This document shows positions 10,337-17,893 of a DNA stretch of 64,000 bases, in pieces (the stretch's first letter is position 1; each line of letters begins with the position of its first letter). The position numbers and the translations under genes are program-made. Below the pieces are notes generated by a model that ran no database searches, was not told the origin of the DNA, and worked only from the letters and a program-made list of their open reading frames with translations. Origin of the DNA: Streptomyces spongiicola (lineage in GTDB: Bacteria; Actinomycetota; Actinomycetes; Streptomycetales; Streptomycetaceae); contig NZ_CP029254.1 in assembly GCF_003122365.1 (NCBI RefSeq), positions 6,760,001 through 6,824,000 on the forward strand, given 5' to 3'.

Positions 10337-11376
10337 GCGTCTGGCTGCCCACGGCGCCCTGCACGCCCGCCGGCTGCGCGTCCCCTCGGTGGCCGACCGT
10401 GCGGCGGGCCACCGCGGTCCTCCGCCTTGCCGCGGGTACCGCGGCGGTCCTCGCGGGCCTCGTACTCGCCCCGGTGGCGGCCGTCCTCGGCCCGGCGGGC
10501 CGGGGACGGCTGGCCGCACTGTGGTGCCGTACGGTGATGCGGGCCTTCGGCGTACGGGTCCGGGTGAGCGGCGCGGTCCCGCCCCGGCGCCTGCCCGGGC
10601 TGCCTCCCGGACCGGGCACGCTCGTCGTCCCCAACCACGTCTCCTGGCTGGACATCCCGCTCGTCGCCTCGGTCCTGCCCGGGCGGATGCTGGCCAAGCG
10701 CGAGGTGCGGCGGTGGCCCGTCCTCGGACCCCTCGCCCGTCTGGGCGGCACGCTGTTCGTGGACCGCGACCGGCTGAGGGAGCTTCCCGCGGTCGTCGGC
10801 GCCGTGGCCGGCGCGCTCCGGCGCGGCTCGCGGGTGGTGGTGTTCCCCGAGGGGTCCACCTGGTGCGGCCGGGAGCGGGGCCGCTTCCGGCCCGCCGCGT
10901 TCCAGGCGGCGCTGGACGCCGGCGCGGCCGTGCAGCCCGTGCACATCGCCTACCGGCCCGTCGGCGCGGCCGCGTTCGTCGGCGACGACGCGCTGGGCGC
11001 CTCGCTGTGGCGGGTCGCGACGGCCGCGGGGCTGACCGCGGAGATCACCGTCCTGCCGCCGATCCCCGCGGCGGCCCACCCCGACCACCTCGCCCGCAAC
11101 CTGCCCTACGGTGAGCAGCGCACCGTCCACGCGCTGTACGGCTTCGCCCGCTGGGCCGACGACATCGTCGACGACCTCGACAGCGACGCCACCCCCGCGG
11201 AACGCGCGACGGCGCTGGACCGGCTGTCGGAGCGCCTCGACGCCGGGCTGCGCCTCGGCCGCAGCCCCGAACCCGTCGTCCACGCCCTCGCGCACACGGC
11301 CCGCCGCTACCGCATCGACCACCGCCACTTCACCGACTTCCTGGCGTCCATGCGCAGCGACCTGGAGGTGACGGAC
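10333..11376 (+). CDS. olsA: OlsA/PlsC-like O-acyltransferase fused to a phytoene-synthase fragment
   Basis: Residues 1 to about 255 are a lysophospholipid-acyltransferase domain with one N-terminal hydrophobic segment. The H-x4-D motif is NHVSWLD (His102, Asp107), motif II is GGTLFVDR (138-145) and motif III is FPEG (171-174). Such a protein would O-acylate lyso-ornithine lipid made by OlsB. From about residue 257 the frame continues without a stop into an internal piece of CrtB and then antisense to egtD and egtC, with the first stop at 13032. The normal C-terminal tail and stop have therefore been lost. The end given here is where recognisable protein similarity stops. The catalytic domain looks intact, so a long chimera might still be active. 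Confidence 0.6.
11101..11376 (+). pseudogene. Internal fragment of phytoene synthase (crtB)
   Basis: In frame with the upstream acyltransferase, the translation reads VHALYGFARWADDIVDD followed by SPEPVVHALAHTARRY and FLASMRSDLEVTD. These are characteristic of residues roughly 30-125 of actinobacterial phytoene synthase, including the first Asp-rich substrate-Mg2+ motif (DDIVDD). The N-terminal 30 or so residues and the entire C-terminal two thirds are absent, and no other carotenoid gene is nearby. It is a stranded gene fragment. Confidence 0.7.
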
Positions 11377-11493
11377 CGCGGGGCGGGGTGCTCGGGGCGG
11401 TTCGCCACGAGCCGGGCCCGTCCCGCCAGGCGGGTACGGGTGAAGCGGTGCCGCCCCGCACCCGCGGCCCCGGGAGCCGCGCCCGGTCCCCGC

Positions 11494-12456
11494 TCAGGCC
11501 ACCGCCGACAGGGACAGCGCGAACCTGCCCTCCGCGTCGGTCCACCATCCGGTGAGCCTCATCCCCGCGGCGGCCAGTTCCGAACGCACCCCTTCCTGAC
11601 GGAACTTCGCGGAGACCTCCGTACGGATCTCCTCACCCGCCTCGAAGGGAACGACGAGATCGAGTCCGCGGATCTTCACATTCGCCCGCTCGCGTGCGCG
11701 CAGGCGCATCTCGATCCACTCCTCCCGGTCGTTCCAGACGGCCACGTGGTCGAAGCCGTCGAGGGGGAAGTCCGCCTCCAGCTCCCGGTTGACCACGGCG
11801 AGGACGTTCTTGTTGAAGTCCGCCGTGACACCGGCGGCGTCGTCGTACGCGGCCACCAGCACCCGCTCGTCCTTCACCAGGTCCGTGCCGAGCAGCAGCG
11901 CGTCGCCGGGCGACAGGAGGGCCCGCACGGACCGCAGGAAGTCCGCGCGCTCGACGGGCAGCAGATTGCCGACCGTTCCGCCGAGGAAGGCGACCAGCCG
12001 CGGGCCGGGGGCGTCCGGCAGGGCCAGCACACGGGTGAAGTCCGCGATCAGCGCGTGCACATGGAGGCCGGGCCGGTCCGCCAGCAGCGCCTCGCCGGCC
12101 CCGGTCAGCGCGCTCTCGCTCACGTCCACCGGGACATAGCTGTGCAGCTCCGGCAGGGCGTCCAGCAGGAAGCGGGTCTTCTCCGAGGAGCCGGAGCCGA
12201 GCTCCACCAGGGTGCGGGCGCCGGTCGCCGCGGCGATGTCCCCGGCCCGGCCGGCGAGGATCTCCCGCTCGGCGCGCGTCGGGTAGTACTCGGGCAGCCG
12301 GGTGATCTCCTCGAACAGCTCGCTCCCGCGGGCGTCGTAGAACCACTTCGGCGGCAGCTCCTTGGGACTGCGGGTCAGGCCGTGCCGCACGTCGGCGCGC
12401 AGCGCGGCACTCGTGGCGTCCTCGGGCAGGGTGCGGGTCAGCTGGAACGGGCTCAC
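11494..12456 (-). CDS. egtD: L-histidine N-alpha-methyltransferase
   Basis: The 320-residue enzyme trimethylates histidine to hercynine with S-adenosylmethionine, the committed step of ergothioneine synthesis. Residues 84-93 carry the SAM motif VELGSGSSEK. The family stretch PPKWFYDARGSELFEEITRL followed by PEYYPTRAE forms the histidine pocket, and GGTVGNLLP and FNKNVLAVVNREL are further hallmarks. The GTG at 12456 is chosen because it gives the standard length and overlaps the egtC stop (GTGA). It is the last gene of the egtABCD operon. Confidence 0.95.
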   Translation of the reverse strand: MSPFQLTRTLPEDATSAALRADVRHGLTRSPKELPPKWFYDARGSELFEEITRLPEYYPTRAEREILAGRAGDIAAATGARTLVELGSGSSEKTRFLLDALPELHSYVPVDVSESALTGAGEALLADRPGLHVHALIADFTRVLALPDAPGPRLVAFLGGTVGNLLPVERADFLRSVRALLSPGDALLLGTDLVKDERVLVAAYDDAAGVTADFNKNVLAVVNRELEADFPLDGFDHVAVWNDREEWIEMRLRARERANVKIRGLDLVVPFEAGEEIRTEVSAKFRQEGVRSELAAAGMRLTGWWTDAEGRFALSLSAVA

Positions 12457-13208
12457 GCGGGCGGCTCCTTGAGCGGGGTCAGCAGTACGTCGGTACGGGT
12501 CGCCGTGAGCAGCGCTCGGTCCGGCACCTCGCACCATCGGGGGTCGTCGTCGTACGGCTCCGACGCCACGACCGTGCCCCGGCCGGGCACGGCCAGGTAC
12601 CAGAGCGTGTCGCCCCAGGCGGTCGCGGCGATCGTCACGCCGTCGGTCAGCAGCAGGTTGAGGCGGGAGCCCGGCGCGGCGCGGGCCGCGTCGAGCACGG
12701 TGTCGGCGACGGCCTGGCCAGGCTCGTCACCCTCCCGCAGCCGGTGCAGCACCAGCGCCCACACCAGGGCGGAGTCGCAGCGGGCCTCCAGCGACAGCAG
12801 TTCCGCGGCGGGCAGCGCGGCGGCGAGCGGAGCCACACTGCCGGGCCAGCCGCGCACCGCTCCGTTGTGGCTGAACAGCCAGGGGCCGGCGGCGAACGGT
12901 GCGGCCGCGGCCTCGCCGTCGGCGCCGGCCTCCGTGGCGTCCCGGACGGCTGCCAGCAGCGCCTCGCTGCGGACCACCCGGGTCAGGTCGGCGAAGGACG
13001 GGTCGGCCCAGACGGGCCCGGCACGCCGGTAGCGGGCGGGCACCGGATCGCCTTCCGCGTACCATCCCACGCCGAAACCGTCCGCGTTCACCGTGCCGTG
13101 CCGCTGCCGGCGCGGTGCCCACGACTGCCGCAGCAGCCCGTGCGGCGGCCGCACCAGCAGGTCCCCCAGGGCCGACGGCCTTCCGACATAGGCGATATGA
13201 CGGCACAT
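12453..13208 (-). CDS. egtC: Gamma-glutamyl-hercynylcysteine sulfoxide hydrolase
   Basis: The 251-residue class-II glutamine-amidotransferase-fold enzyme removes glutamate from gamma-glutamyl-hercynylcysteine sulfoxide. The N-terminal nucleophile Cys2 (MCRHIAYVG) is present, as are NADGFGVGWY and FSHNGAVRGWPG typical of EgtC. The start ATG shares its A with the egtB stop (TGATG) and its own stop overlaps egtD, so translation is coupled along the operon. Confidence 0.94.
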   Translation of the reverse strand: MCRHIAYVGRPSALGDLLVRPPHGLLRQSWAPRRQRHGTVNADGFGVGWYAEGDPVPARYRRAGPVWADPSFADLTRVVRSEALLAAVRDATEAGADGEAAAAPFAAGPWLFSHNGAVRGWPGSVAPLAAALPAAELLSLEARCDSALVWALVLHRLREGDEPGQAVADTVLDAARAAPGSRLNLLLTDGVTIAATAWGDTLWYLAVPGRGTVVASEPYDDDPRWCEVPDRALLTATRTDVLLTPLKEPPA

Positions 13209-14521
13209 CAGGCGTCCCTGGCGGTACGGAAACCGGAGAAGATCTGCCGGCGCACCGGAAGGTCCCAGTTGCGGAACGTGCCCCGGCAGGCCACCGGGTC
13301 CACCGCGAACGAGCCGCCCCGCAGCACCTTGTGCCCGGGGCCGAAGAACACCTCCGAGTACTCGCGGTACGGGAACGCCGCGAACCCCGGGTACGGCAGG
13401 AAGTCGCTCGACGTCCACTCCCACACGTCGCCGATCAGCTGCCGCGCCCCGCACGGCGAGGCACCCTCCGGGTACGCCCCGGCGGGCGCGGGACGGAGGT
13501 GCCGCTGCCCCAGGTTGGCCCGCTCCGGCGTCGGGTCCTCGTCGCCCCACGGGTAGCGCCGCGAACGGCCGGACGCGGGGTCGTGCCGGGCGGCCTTCTC
13601 CCACTCGGCCTCGGTGGGCAGCCGCCGCCCCGCCCAGCGCGCGTATGCGTCCGCCTCGTACCAGCTGACGTGCAGCACCGGCTCGTCCTCGGGCACCGGC
13701 TCGGTCGTCCCGAACCGGCGGCGCAGCCACCGCCCGCCCTCGCACCGCCAGAACAGCGGCGCGCCGATGCCGTGCCGGCGGATCTGCTCCCAGCCCTCGG
13801 GCGCCCACCAGCGCTCGTCGGTGTAGCCGCCGTCCGCGACGAACGCCTGGAAGGCGCCGTTGGTGACGGGTGTGGTGTCGATGAAGAACGCGTCCGCATG
13901 GCGGTGGTGCGCGGGCCGTTCGTTGTCCAGTGCCCACGGCTCGGCGGAGGTTCCCATGGTGAACGGCCCGGCCGGCACCGGCACTTCGGCCGGCAGCCCG
14001 GCGGTGCCGCCCCCCGGCGGGTCGGGGGCGTCCAGCGCCGCCGGGCCGCGCCGCAACTGATGGGTGATGAGCATGGTCTCGTCGTGCTGCTGCTCGTGCT
14101 GCGCGATCATCCCGAAGGCGAAGGCGGAGTCCACGAGGGGGCTGCCGTGCAGCGGGTGCGCCTCCAGGACGTCCAGCACCCGGCCGCGGATGTCGGAGGC
14201 GTACGTCCGGGACTCGGTGGGGGACAGCAGCGGCAGGGCCGGGCGCTCGGCACGCGGGTGCTCGAACGCGTCGTACACGGAGTCGATCTCGGGCCGGATC
14301 GCCTCCCGTCCGGCGACGGCCCGCAGGAGCCACTGCTCCTCCTGGTTGCCGATGTGCGCCAGGTCCCACACGAGCGGGGACATCAGGGGCGAGTGCTGGG
14401 CGGTGAGTTCGCCGTCCTCGACGCACTCCGTCAGCAGCGTGGTACGGGCCCTGGCCGCGGTCAGCGCCTCCAGGGCGCGCTTCCTGAGCACCTCGTCCGC
14501 GGCCACCGGGGTCTCGGTCAT
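13208..14521 (-). CDS. egtB: Hercynine oxygenase (C-S bond-forming sulfoxide synthase)
   Basis: This 437-residue non-haem iron enzyme joins gamma-glutamylcysteine to hercynine with O2. An N-terminal DinB-like domain carries the three-histidine facial triad, here His56 (DLAHIGNQEE) and His142/His146 (HEQQHDE). The C-terminal formylglycine-generating-enzyme-like domain shows PVTNGAFQAFV, VSWYEADAYARW, LPTEAEWEKAAR and GDVWEWT. Length is normal. The start ATG overlaps the egtA stop by four bases. Confidence 0.95.
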   Translation of the reverse strand: MTETPVAADEVLRKRALEALTAARARTTLLTECVEDGELTAQHSPLMSPLVWDLAHIGNQEEQWLLRAVAGREAIRPEIDSVYDAFEHPRAERPALPLLSPTESRTYASDIRGRVLDVLEAHPLHGSPLVDSAFAFGMIAQHEQQHDETMLITHQLRRGPAALDAPDPPGGGTAGLPAEVPVPAGPFTMGTSAEPWALDNERPAHHRHADAFFIDTTPVTNGAFQAFVADGGYTDERWWAPEGWEQIRRHGIGAPLFWRCEGGRWLRRRFGTTEPVPEDEPVLHVSWYEADAYARWAGRRLPTEAEWEKAARHDPASGRSRRYPWGDEDPTPERANLGQRHLRPAPAGAYPEGASPCGARQLIGDVWEWTSSDFLPYPGFAAFPYREYSEVFFGPGHKVLRGGSFAVDPVACRGTFRNWDLPVRRQIFSGFRTARDA

Positions 14522-15786
14522 GAGCGGGTCTCCTTACCGAGGAGCGGGAAGTCGTCGGCCGGGCACCGGCCGGGCAGGACATGGCGCTCGTGGAACGCGG
14601 CGACCGCGTCCTGCACGGCCTTCGACGCGCCCAGCCGGGGGAGGGCCTCCAGGGCGACGGCGAAGCAGCCGACGGCGGCGCCGTGCAGTTCGGGGTCGGC
14701 CAGTCCGTGCCGGGCGGCGCCCACCCACAGCGGGTTGCGGGGCGCGGGCAGCGGGCCGGCGGTCTCGGCGAGCGGCTTGACGGTGCGGTAGGCGGTCTCC
14801 GCGGCCTGCGGGTCGTCGAAGAGCGCCGCGGTGACGGCGAGCGGGACCATCCAGCCCGCCTCCCCGGGCTGTGCGTCGATCATGCGCAGTTCGAGGTGAC
14901 CGCGCGGGCGCACCGGTGGGAAGAGCGTGGTCAGGTGGTACTCGAGGTCGGCGCGGGTGGGCGGCCGGGGCTTCCCGGACCGGATCCACTCCCGGAAGGC
15001 CAGCCCTTCCGGCACCGGCCACGGACCCTCCGCCGCACGGACGCACATCACCGGCGTGTCCAGCACATGCGCGGCCCAGGCGTCACGGGGCGTCGCGCCC
15101 GAAGGCGGTGCCAGGGCCCGCGCCGGGTCCAGATCGGCCCACAGCGCCTGCCGGGTCGAGCGCCAGCCGGTCCTCCCGCCCGCTCCGGCGGGTGAGTTGG
15201 CGAAGGCGGCGACCAGCACGGCCCCCAGCAGGTGCCCCAGCTGCCAGCGGCGGCCGAGGCCCAGCGGGCCGGGCTCCTCGTGTCCGGCGTCCAGACACAC
15301 CTGCACGGAGGCCGTGGAGCACATCATGGACCGGCCGGCGGGGCCGGTGCGGTCGAGGCACGCCTCCATGGCGTCGTAGCGGGGCTCGCGCAGCAGCCGG
15401 CGCGGCGGGTTCCAGGGGTCGTGGCCGCAACCGGTCAGCACGAGCCCGGAGCGGCCGAGTGCGGTCCGGACCGCGGCCAGGTCGGCCGCGGTGGAGTCGA
15501 TGCACTCCATCAGCGACGCGGCGGGCGGCGAGCTGAGCTCCAGCTGCCCGCCCGGTTCGAAGGTGAGCGCCGAACCGAGGGCCAGGTCCCGCAGTCCGGC
15601 GAATGCCCGGCCGAGGCGGTCCTCGTCGACGGGCAGGTGCGGCAGATGCCGATCGTGCACGAGCCATTCCAGCTCAACCCCGACGGTGCGGGGCGGGCCC
15701 GTCTTGAAGCAGATGCACCGGAGCAGTTCCTCGGCGTCGTCCTCGGAGAGCGGTGGGGCACCGCCCGCGCGGCCTGCTGCTGCCAT
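14518..15786 (-). CDS. egtA: Glutamate-cysteine ligase
   Basis: The 422-residue EgtA-type ligase makes gamma-glutamylcysteine, the sulfur donor for EgtB. Family signatures are VGVELEWLVHD, FEPGGQLELSSPP, GCGHDPWNPPRR, RSMMCSTASVQVCLDAG and LELRMIDAQPG. ATG 15786 is selected because GACAGGAGGAATT precedes it at ideal spacing, an unusually strong Shine-Dalgarno for this window; longer frames upstream lack family similarity. It is the first gene of the operon, and its promoter must lie between here and the PARG pseudogene. There is no egtE in the cluster. Confidence 0.94.
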   Translation of the reverse strand: MAAAGRAGGAPPLSEDDAEELLRCICFKTGPPRTVGVELEWLVHDRHLPHLPVDEDRLGRAFAGLRDLALGSALTFEPGGQLELSSPPAASLMECIDSTAADLAAVRTALGRSGLVLTGCGHDPWNPPRRLLREPRYDAMEACLDRTGPAGRSMMCSTASVQVCLDAGHEEPGPLGLGRRWQLGHLLGAVLVAAFANSPAGAGGRTGWRSTRQALWADLDPARALAPPSGATPRDAWAAHVLDTPVMCVRAAEGPWPVPEGLAFREWIRSGKPRPPTRADLEYHLTTLFPPVRPRGHLELRMIDAQPGEAGWMVPLAVTAALFDDPQAAETAYRTVKPLAETAGPLPAPRNPLWVGAARHGLADPELHGAAVGCFAVALEALPRLGASKAVQDAVAAFHERHVLPGRCPADDFPLLGKETRS

Positions 15787-15945
15787 GATCGAATTCCTCC
15801 TGTCGAAGGCGTTCCGTCCACCTAATGCCACCGCCGTGGTTCTCACAAGAGTGCCCCCGGACCGGGTCCGTCCGGCTTTCCGGCGAGGTGAGCGGGGTGG
15901 TGGAGGGCCTGCCGGGCGCCTCCCCGACCATTGAGGACTCCGGGC

Positions 15946-16183
15946 GTGAGGGCACGGTCGAGGGGGGTCGCGCGTCAGACCCGGGAGATCGTCGACGCGG
16001 GTCGCTACCGGGCTTCGGACGGCCACAAGGTGACGATCGGCGGGGGTCCGACCGCCGTGGTCGAGGGGACATGGGTGTACGGGCCGGGCCCGAGCCCGTG
16101 CCGGTGGTCCCCGGCGCGGACCGTTTCAGCCTATGCGAGGTCACGGGGGAGAGCAGCCTGGCTGCCGCGCGGCGGACGACCCG
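15946..16183 (+). pseudogene. Remnant of a PARG-domain (TIGR02452-type) protein
   Basis: From GTG 15946 one frame reads VARQTREIVDAGRYRASDGH and then EGTWVYGP, which matches the N-terminal domain of microbial-type poly(ADP-ribose) glycohydrolase (PARG_cat) proteins. The similarity then continues in another frame as GPEPVPVVPG and EVTGESSLAAARR. The shift coincides with a doubled GGGCC at 16081-16090, so a 5-bp duplication explains the frameshift. Everything after about 16183 is replaced by 37-bp repeats and no catalytic macro-domain core remains. The family assignment is from memory of the motif. Confidence 0.65.
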
Positions 16184-16197
16184 GCGGGACGACGACC

Positions 16198-16271
16198 CGG
16201 CGGGTGTCCCGAGCCTCGCCTCGGACCGCGATTCCGGCGGGTGTCCCGAGCCTCACCTCGGACCGCGATTC
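16198..16271. repeat. Two head-to-tail 37-bp units
   Basis: GGCGGGTGTCCCGAGCCTCG plus the following 17 bases is repeated once with a single difference (CTCGCC versus CTCACC). The array begins where the PARG pseudogene loses similarity. Further downstream GCTGCGCGGGTCCGGCGG units repeat at about 16548-16600, and GGCGGGTCCGG units at about 16700-16740. The whole gap 16184-16785 has no recognisable gene. Confidence 0.8.
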
Positions 16272-16785
16272 CGGCGGCGGGTGCCTCAACGGCGCCCACG
16301 CGCAGGAGGAGGCGCTCTGCCGCGCCTCCGCGCTCCACACCGCACCACCGGCCGTCCCCGGGTTCGACGCCCACCACCGGGAGGTCAGTGCCCCCTTCTG
16401 CTCCGATCGGGTGATCCGCCCGCTCCGGGTGCCTGTTCCCGGACGCGCGCGGCGGACTCCTGGACACGCCGTTCACGGCCGGGCTCCTCGACTGTCCCGG
16501 GCCCGGCCCCCGGCAGACCGCGCGGTAGGCGACCGTCGCGCGGCGCTGCGCGGGTCCGGCGGGCTGCGCGGGTCCGGCGGGCTGCGCGGTCCGGCGGGAG
16601 GGGAGGGCCGGCGGGAGGGGAGGGCCGGTCGGGGGCACCGGCGAGGGCCTCCACCGGCTCACGGGCGCCGGTCCAGCGGACGTCCGTCGCTGGGGAGGCG
16701 GGTCCGGGCGGCGGGTCCGGGCGGCGGGTCCGGGCCACCGGCGGGCGGACATGCGTGACGGGCCGGGCCTGACTAGCGTCAGGGC

Positions 16786-17055
16786 ATGAGCACACTTCCG
16801 CGGCGCTTCGAGATCCTGCTCGTGCCGGAGCACGTCGAGGACCGCGGTGGCGCGGCGGTGGAGGACAGCGCCGTCCGCACGGCCGTGGTCGAGACGACCG
16901 GGGAACGGGGGGCGTCCGGCTACCCGCGCTACGCCGGGCACGGAGTCGTCGCCGACATCGACCCCGAGACCCGCACGGTGGAGGCGCTGCTCGTGGACGG
17001 CTCGGAACTCGACTACGGGCTGACGGCGCTGGTCAGGGACTGGCAGCCCGGCTGA
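16786..17055 (+). CDS. Small hypothetical protein
   Basis: This 89-residue acidic protein (MSTLPRRFEILLVPEHVEDR) has no motif I recognise. It has no signal peptide, no membrane segment and no cysteine. Codon use is strongly GC at third positions like the neighbours and the end (ELDYGLTALVRDWQPG) looks like a folded beta-rich domain, so I believe it is a real gene. It is flanked by repeats on both sides and is convergent with the thioredoxin gene. Confidence 0.6.
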   Translation: MSTLPRRFEILLVPEHVEDRGGAAVEDSAVRTAVVETTGERGASGYPRYAGHGVVADIDPETRTVEALLVDGSELDYGLTALVRDWQPG

Positions 17056-17095
17056 AGCAACGCAACCGAGGCAGCCCGCCTGAAGCGGCTCGGCT

Positions 17096-17185
17096 CGAGC
17101 GGCGCGCTGGCCCGCCCGACCGCCCGACCGCCCGACCGCCCGACCGCCCGCCCGACCGACCGCCCGCCCGACCGACCGCCCGGCC
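17096..17185. repeat. CCGACCGCC-type simple repeat
   Basis: Units of CCGACCGCC, partly CCGCCCGACCGA, are repeated about eight times in the gap between the small hypothetical gene and thioredoxin. The remainder of the 288-bp gap holds a hairpin listed separately. Confidence 0.85.
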
Positions 17186-17279
17186 GGGCCGGCGCGGCGG
17201 CGGGTGCCGGACCGGTGTCACGGGAACGGCTGGCCGGTCGCCGCGGCCTTCACGGCCGCCGCCCGCGGCAACCACCGCC

Positions 17280-17324
17280 GTGGAGCGGCGCGGGAGAACG
17301 CCCTTCCGGTCCGCGCCGCTCCAC
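17280..17324. terminator. Hairpin terminator candidate after thioredoxin
   Basis: GTGGAGCGGCGCGG pairs perfectly with CCGCGCCGCTCCAC (14 bp) across a 17-base loop. It begins 20 bp past the thioredoxin stop. Confidence 0.6.
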
Positions 17325-17343
17325 GCGGCCGGGGGCCGGCGGG

Positions 17344-17724
17344 TCACCCCTGCGGGGCCTCGTTCTGCTGCGCCTCCTCGATGGACTTGCGCACCTCGTC
17401 CATGTCCAACCCGCGGGCCTGGCCGATCACGTCCTCCAGGACCGGCTCGGGCAGCGCGCCCGGCTGTGAGAACACCGCGACGTTCTCCCGGACGATCATC
17501 AGCGTCGGGATCGAGCGGATGTCGAACGCCGCCGCCAGCTCCGGCTGCGCCTCCGTGTCGACCTTGGCGAAGACGAGGTCCTGATGGCGTTCCGAAGCGC
17601 CCTCGTACACCGGGGCGAACTGGCGACACGGACCGCACCAGGAAGCCCAGAAGTCGATCAGGACGAAGTCGTTCCCGGAGACGACCTGATCGAAGTTTTC
17701 CTTGGTGAGCTCGACAGTGCTCAT
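17344..17724 (-). CDS. trxA: Thioredoxin
   Basis: The 126-residue protein has the redox motif WCGPC at residues 29-33 in the context DFWASWCGPCRQFAPVYE and the cis-proline motif SIPTLMIV. It reduces protein disulfides in the cytoplasm. The C-terminal tail (about 20 residues, EEAQQNEAPQG) is slightly longer than the minimal thioredoxin. It is divergent from, and 170 bp away from, a pyridine-nucleotide-disulfide oxidoreductase gene, a pairing that suggests a shared promoter region. Confidence 0.93.
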   Translation of the reverse strand: MSTVELTKENFDQVVSGNDFVLIDFWASWCGPCRQFAPVYEGASERHQDLVFAKVDTEAQPELAAAFDIRSIPTLMIVRENVAVFSQPGALPEPVLEDVIGQARGLDMDEVRKSIEEAQQNEAPQG

Positions 17725-17893
17725 TACCTGCTACCTCTTCCTGGGTGTCCTGGCTGTCCTGGGTGTCCGGTCGGCCCCGTCCCTCCGGCGCCCTCGCGGC
17801 GCGCGGGGACGCCCCCGACAACGTGCGCGGGGTGCGGCCGTATTCCGCCTGCCCCTGTGGCCGCCGTCCACACCTGGCACCACACTGGTCGGT

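Noticed and set aside
11376..13032. Continuation of the acyltransferase-CrtB frame as a real protein
   Set aside because: It is antisense to egtD and egtC and shows no family similarity; open only because of high GC content.
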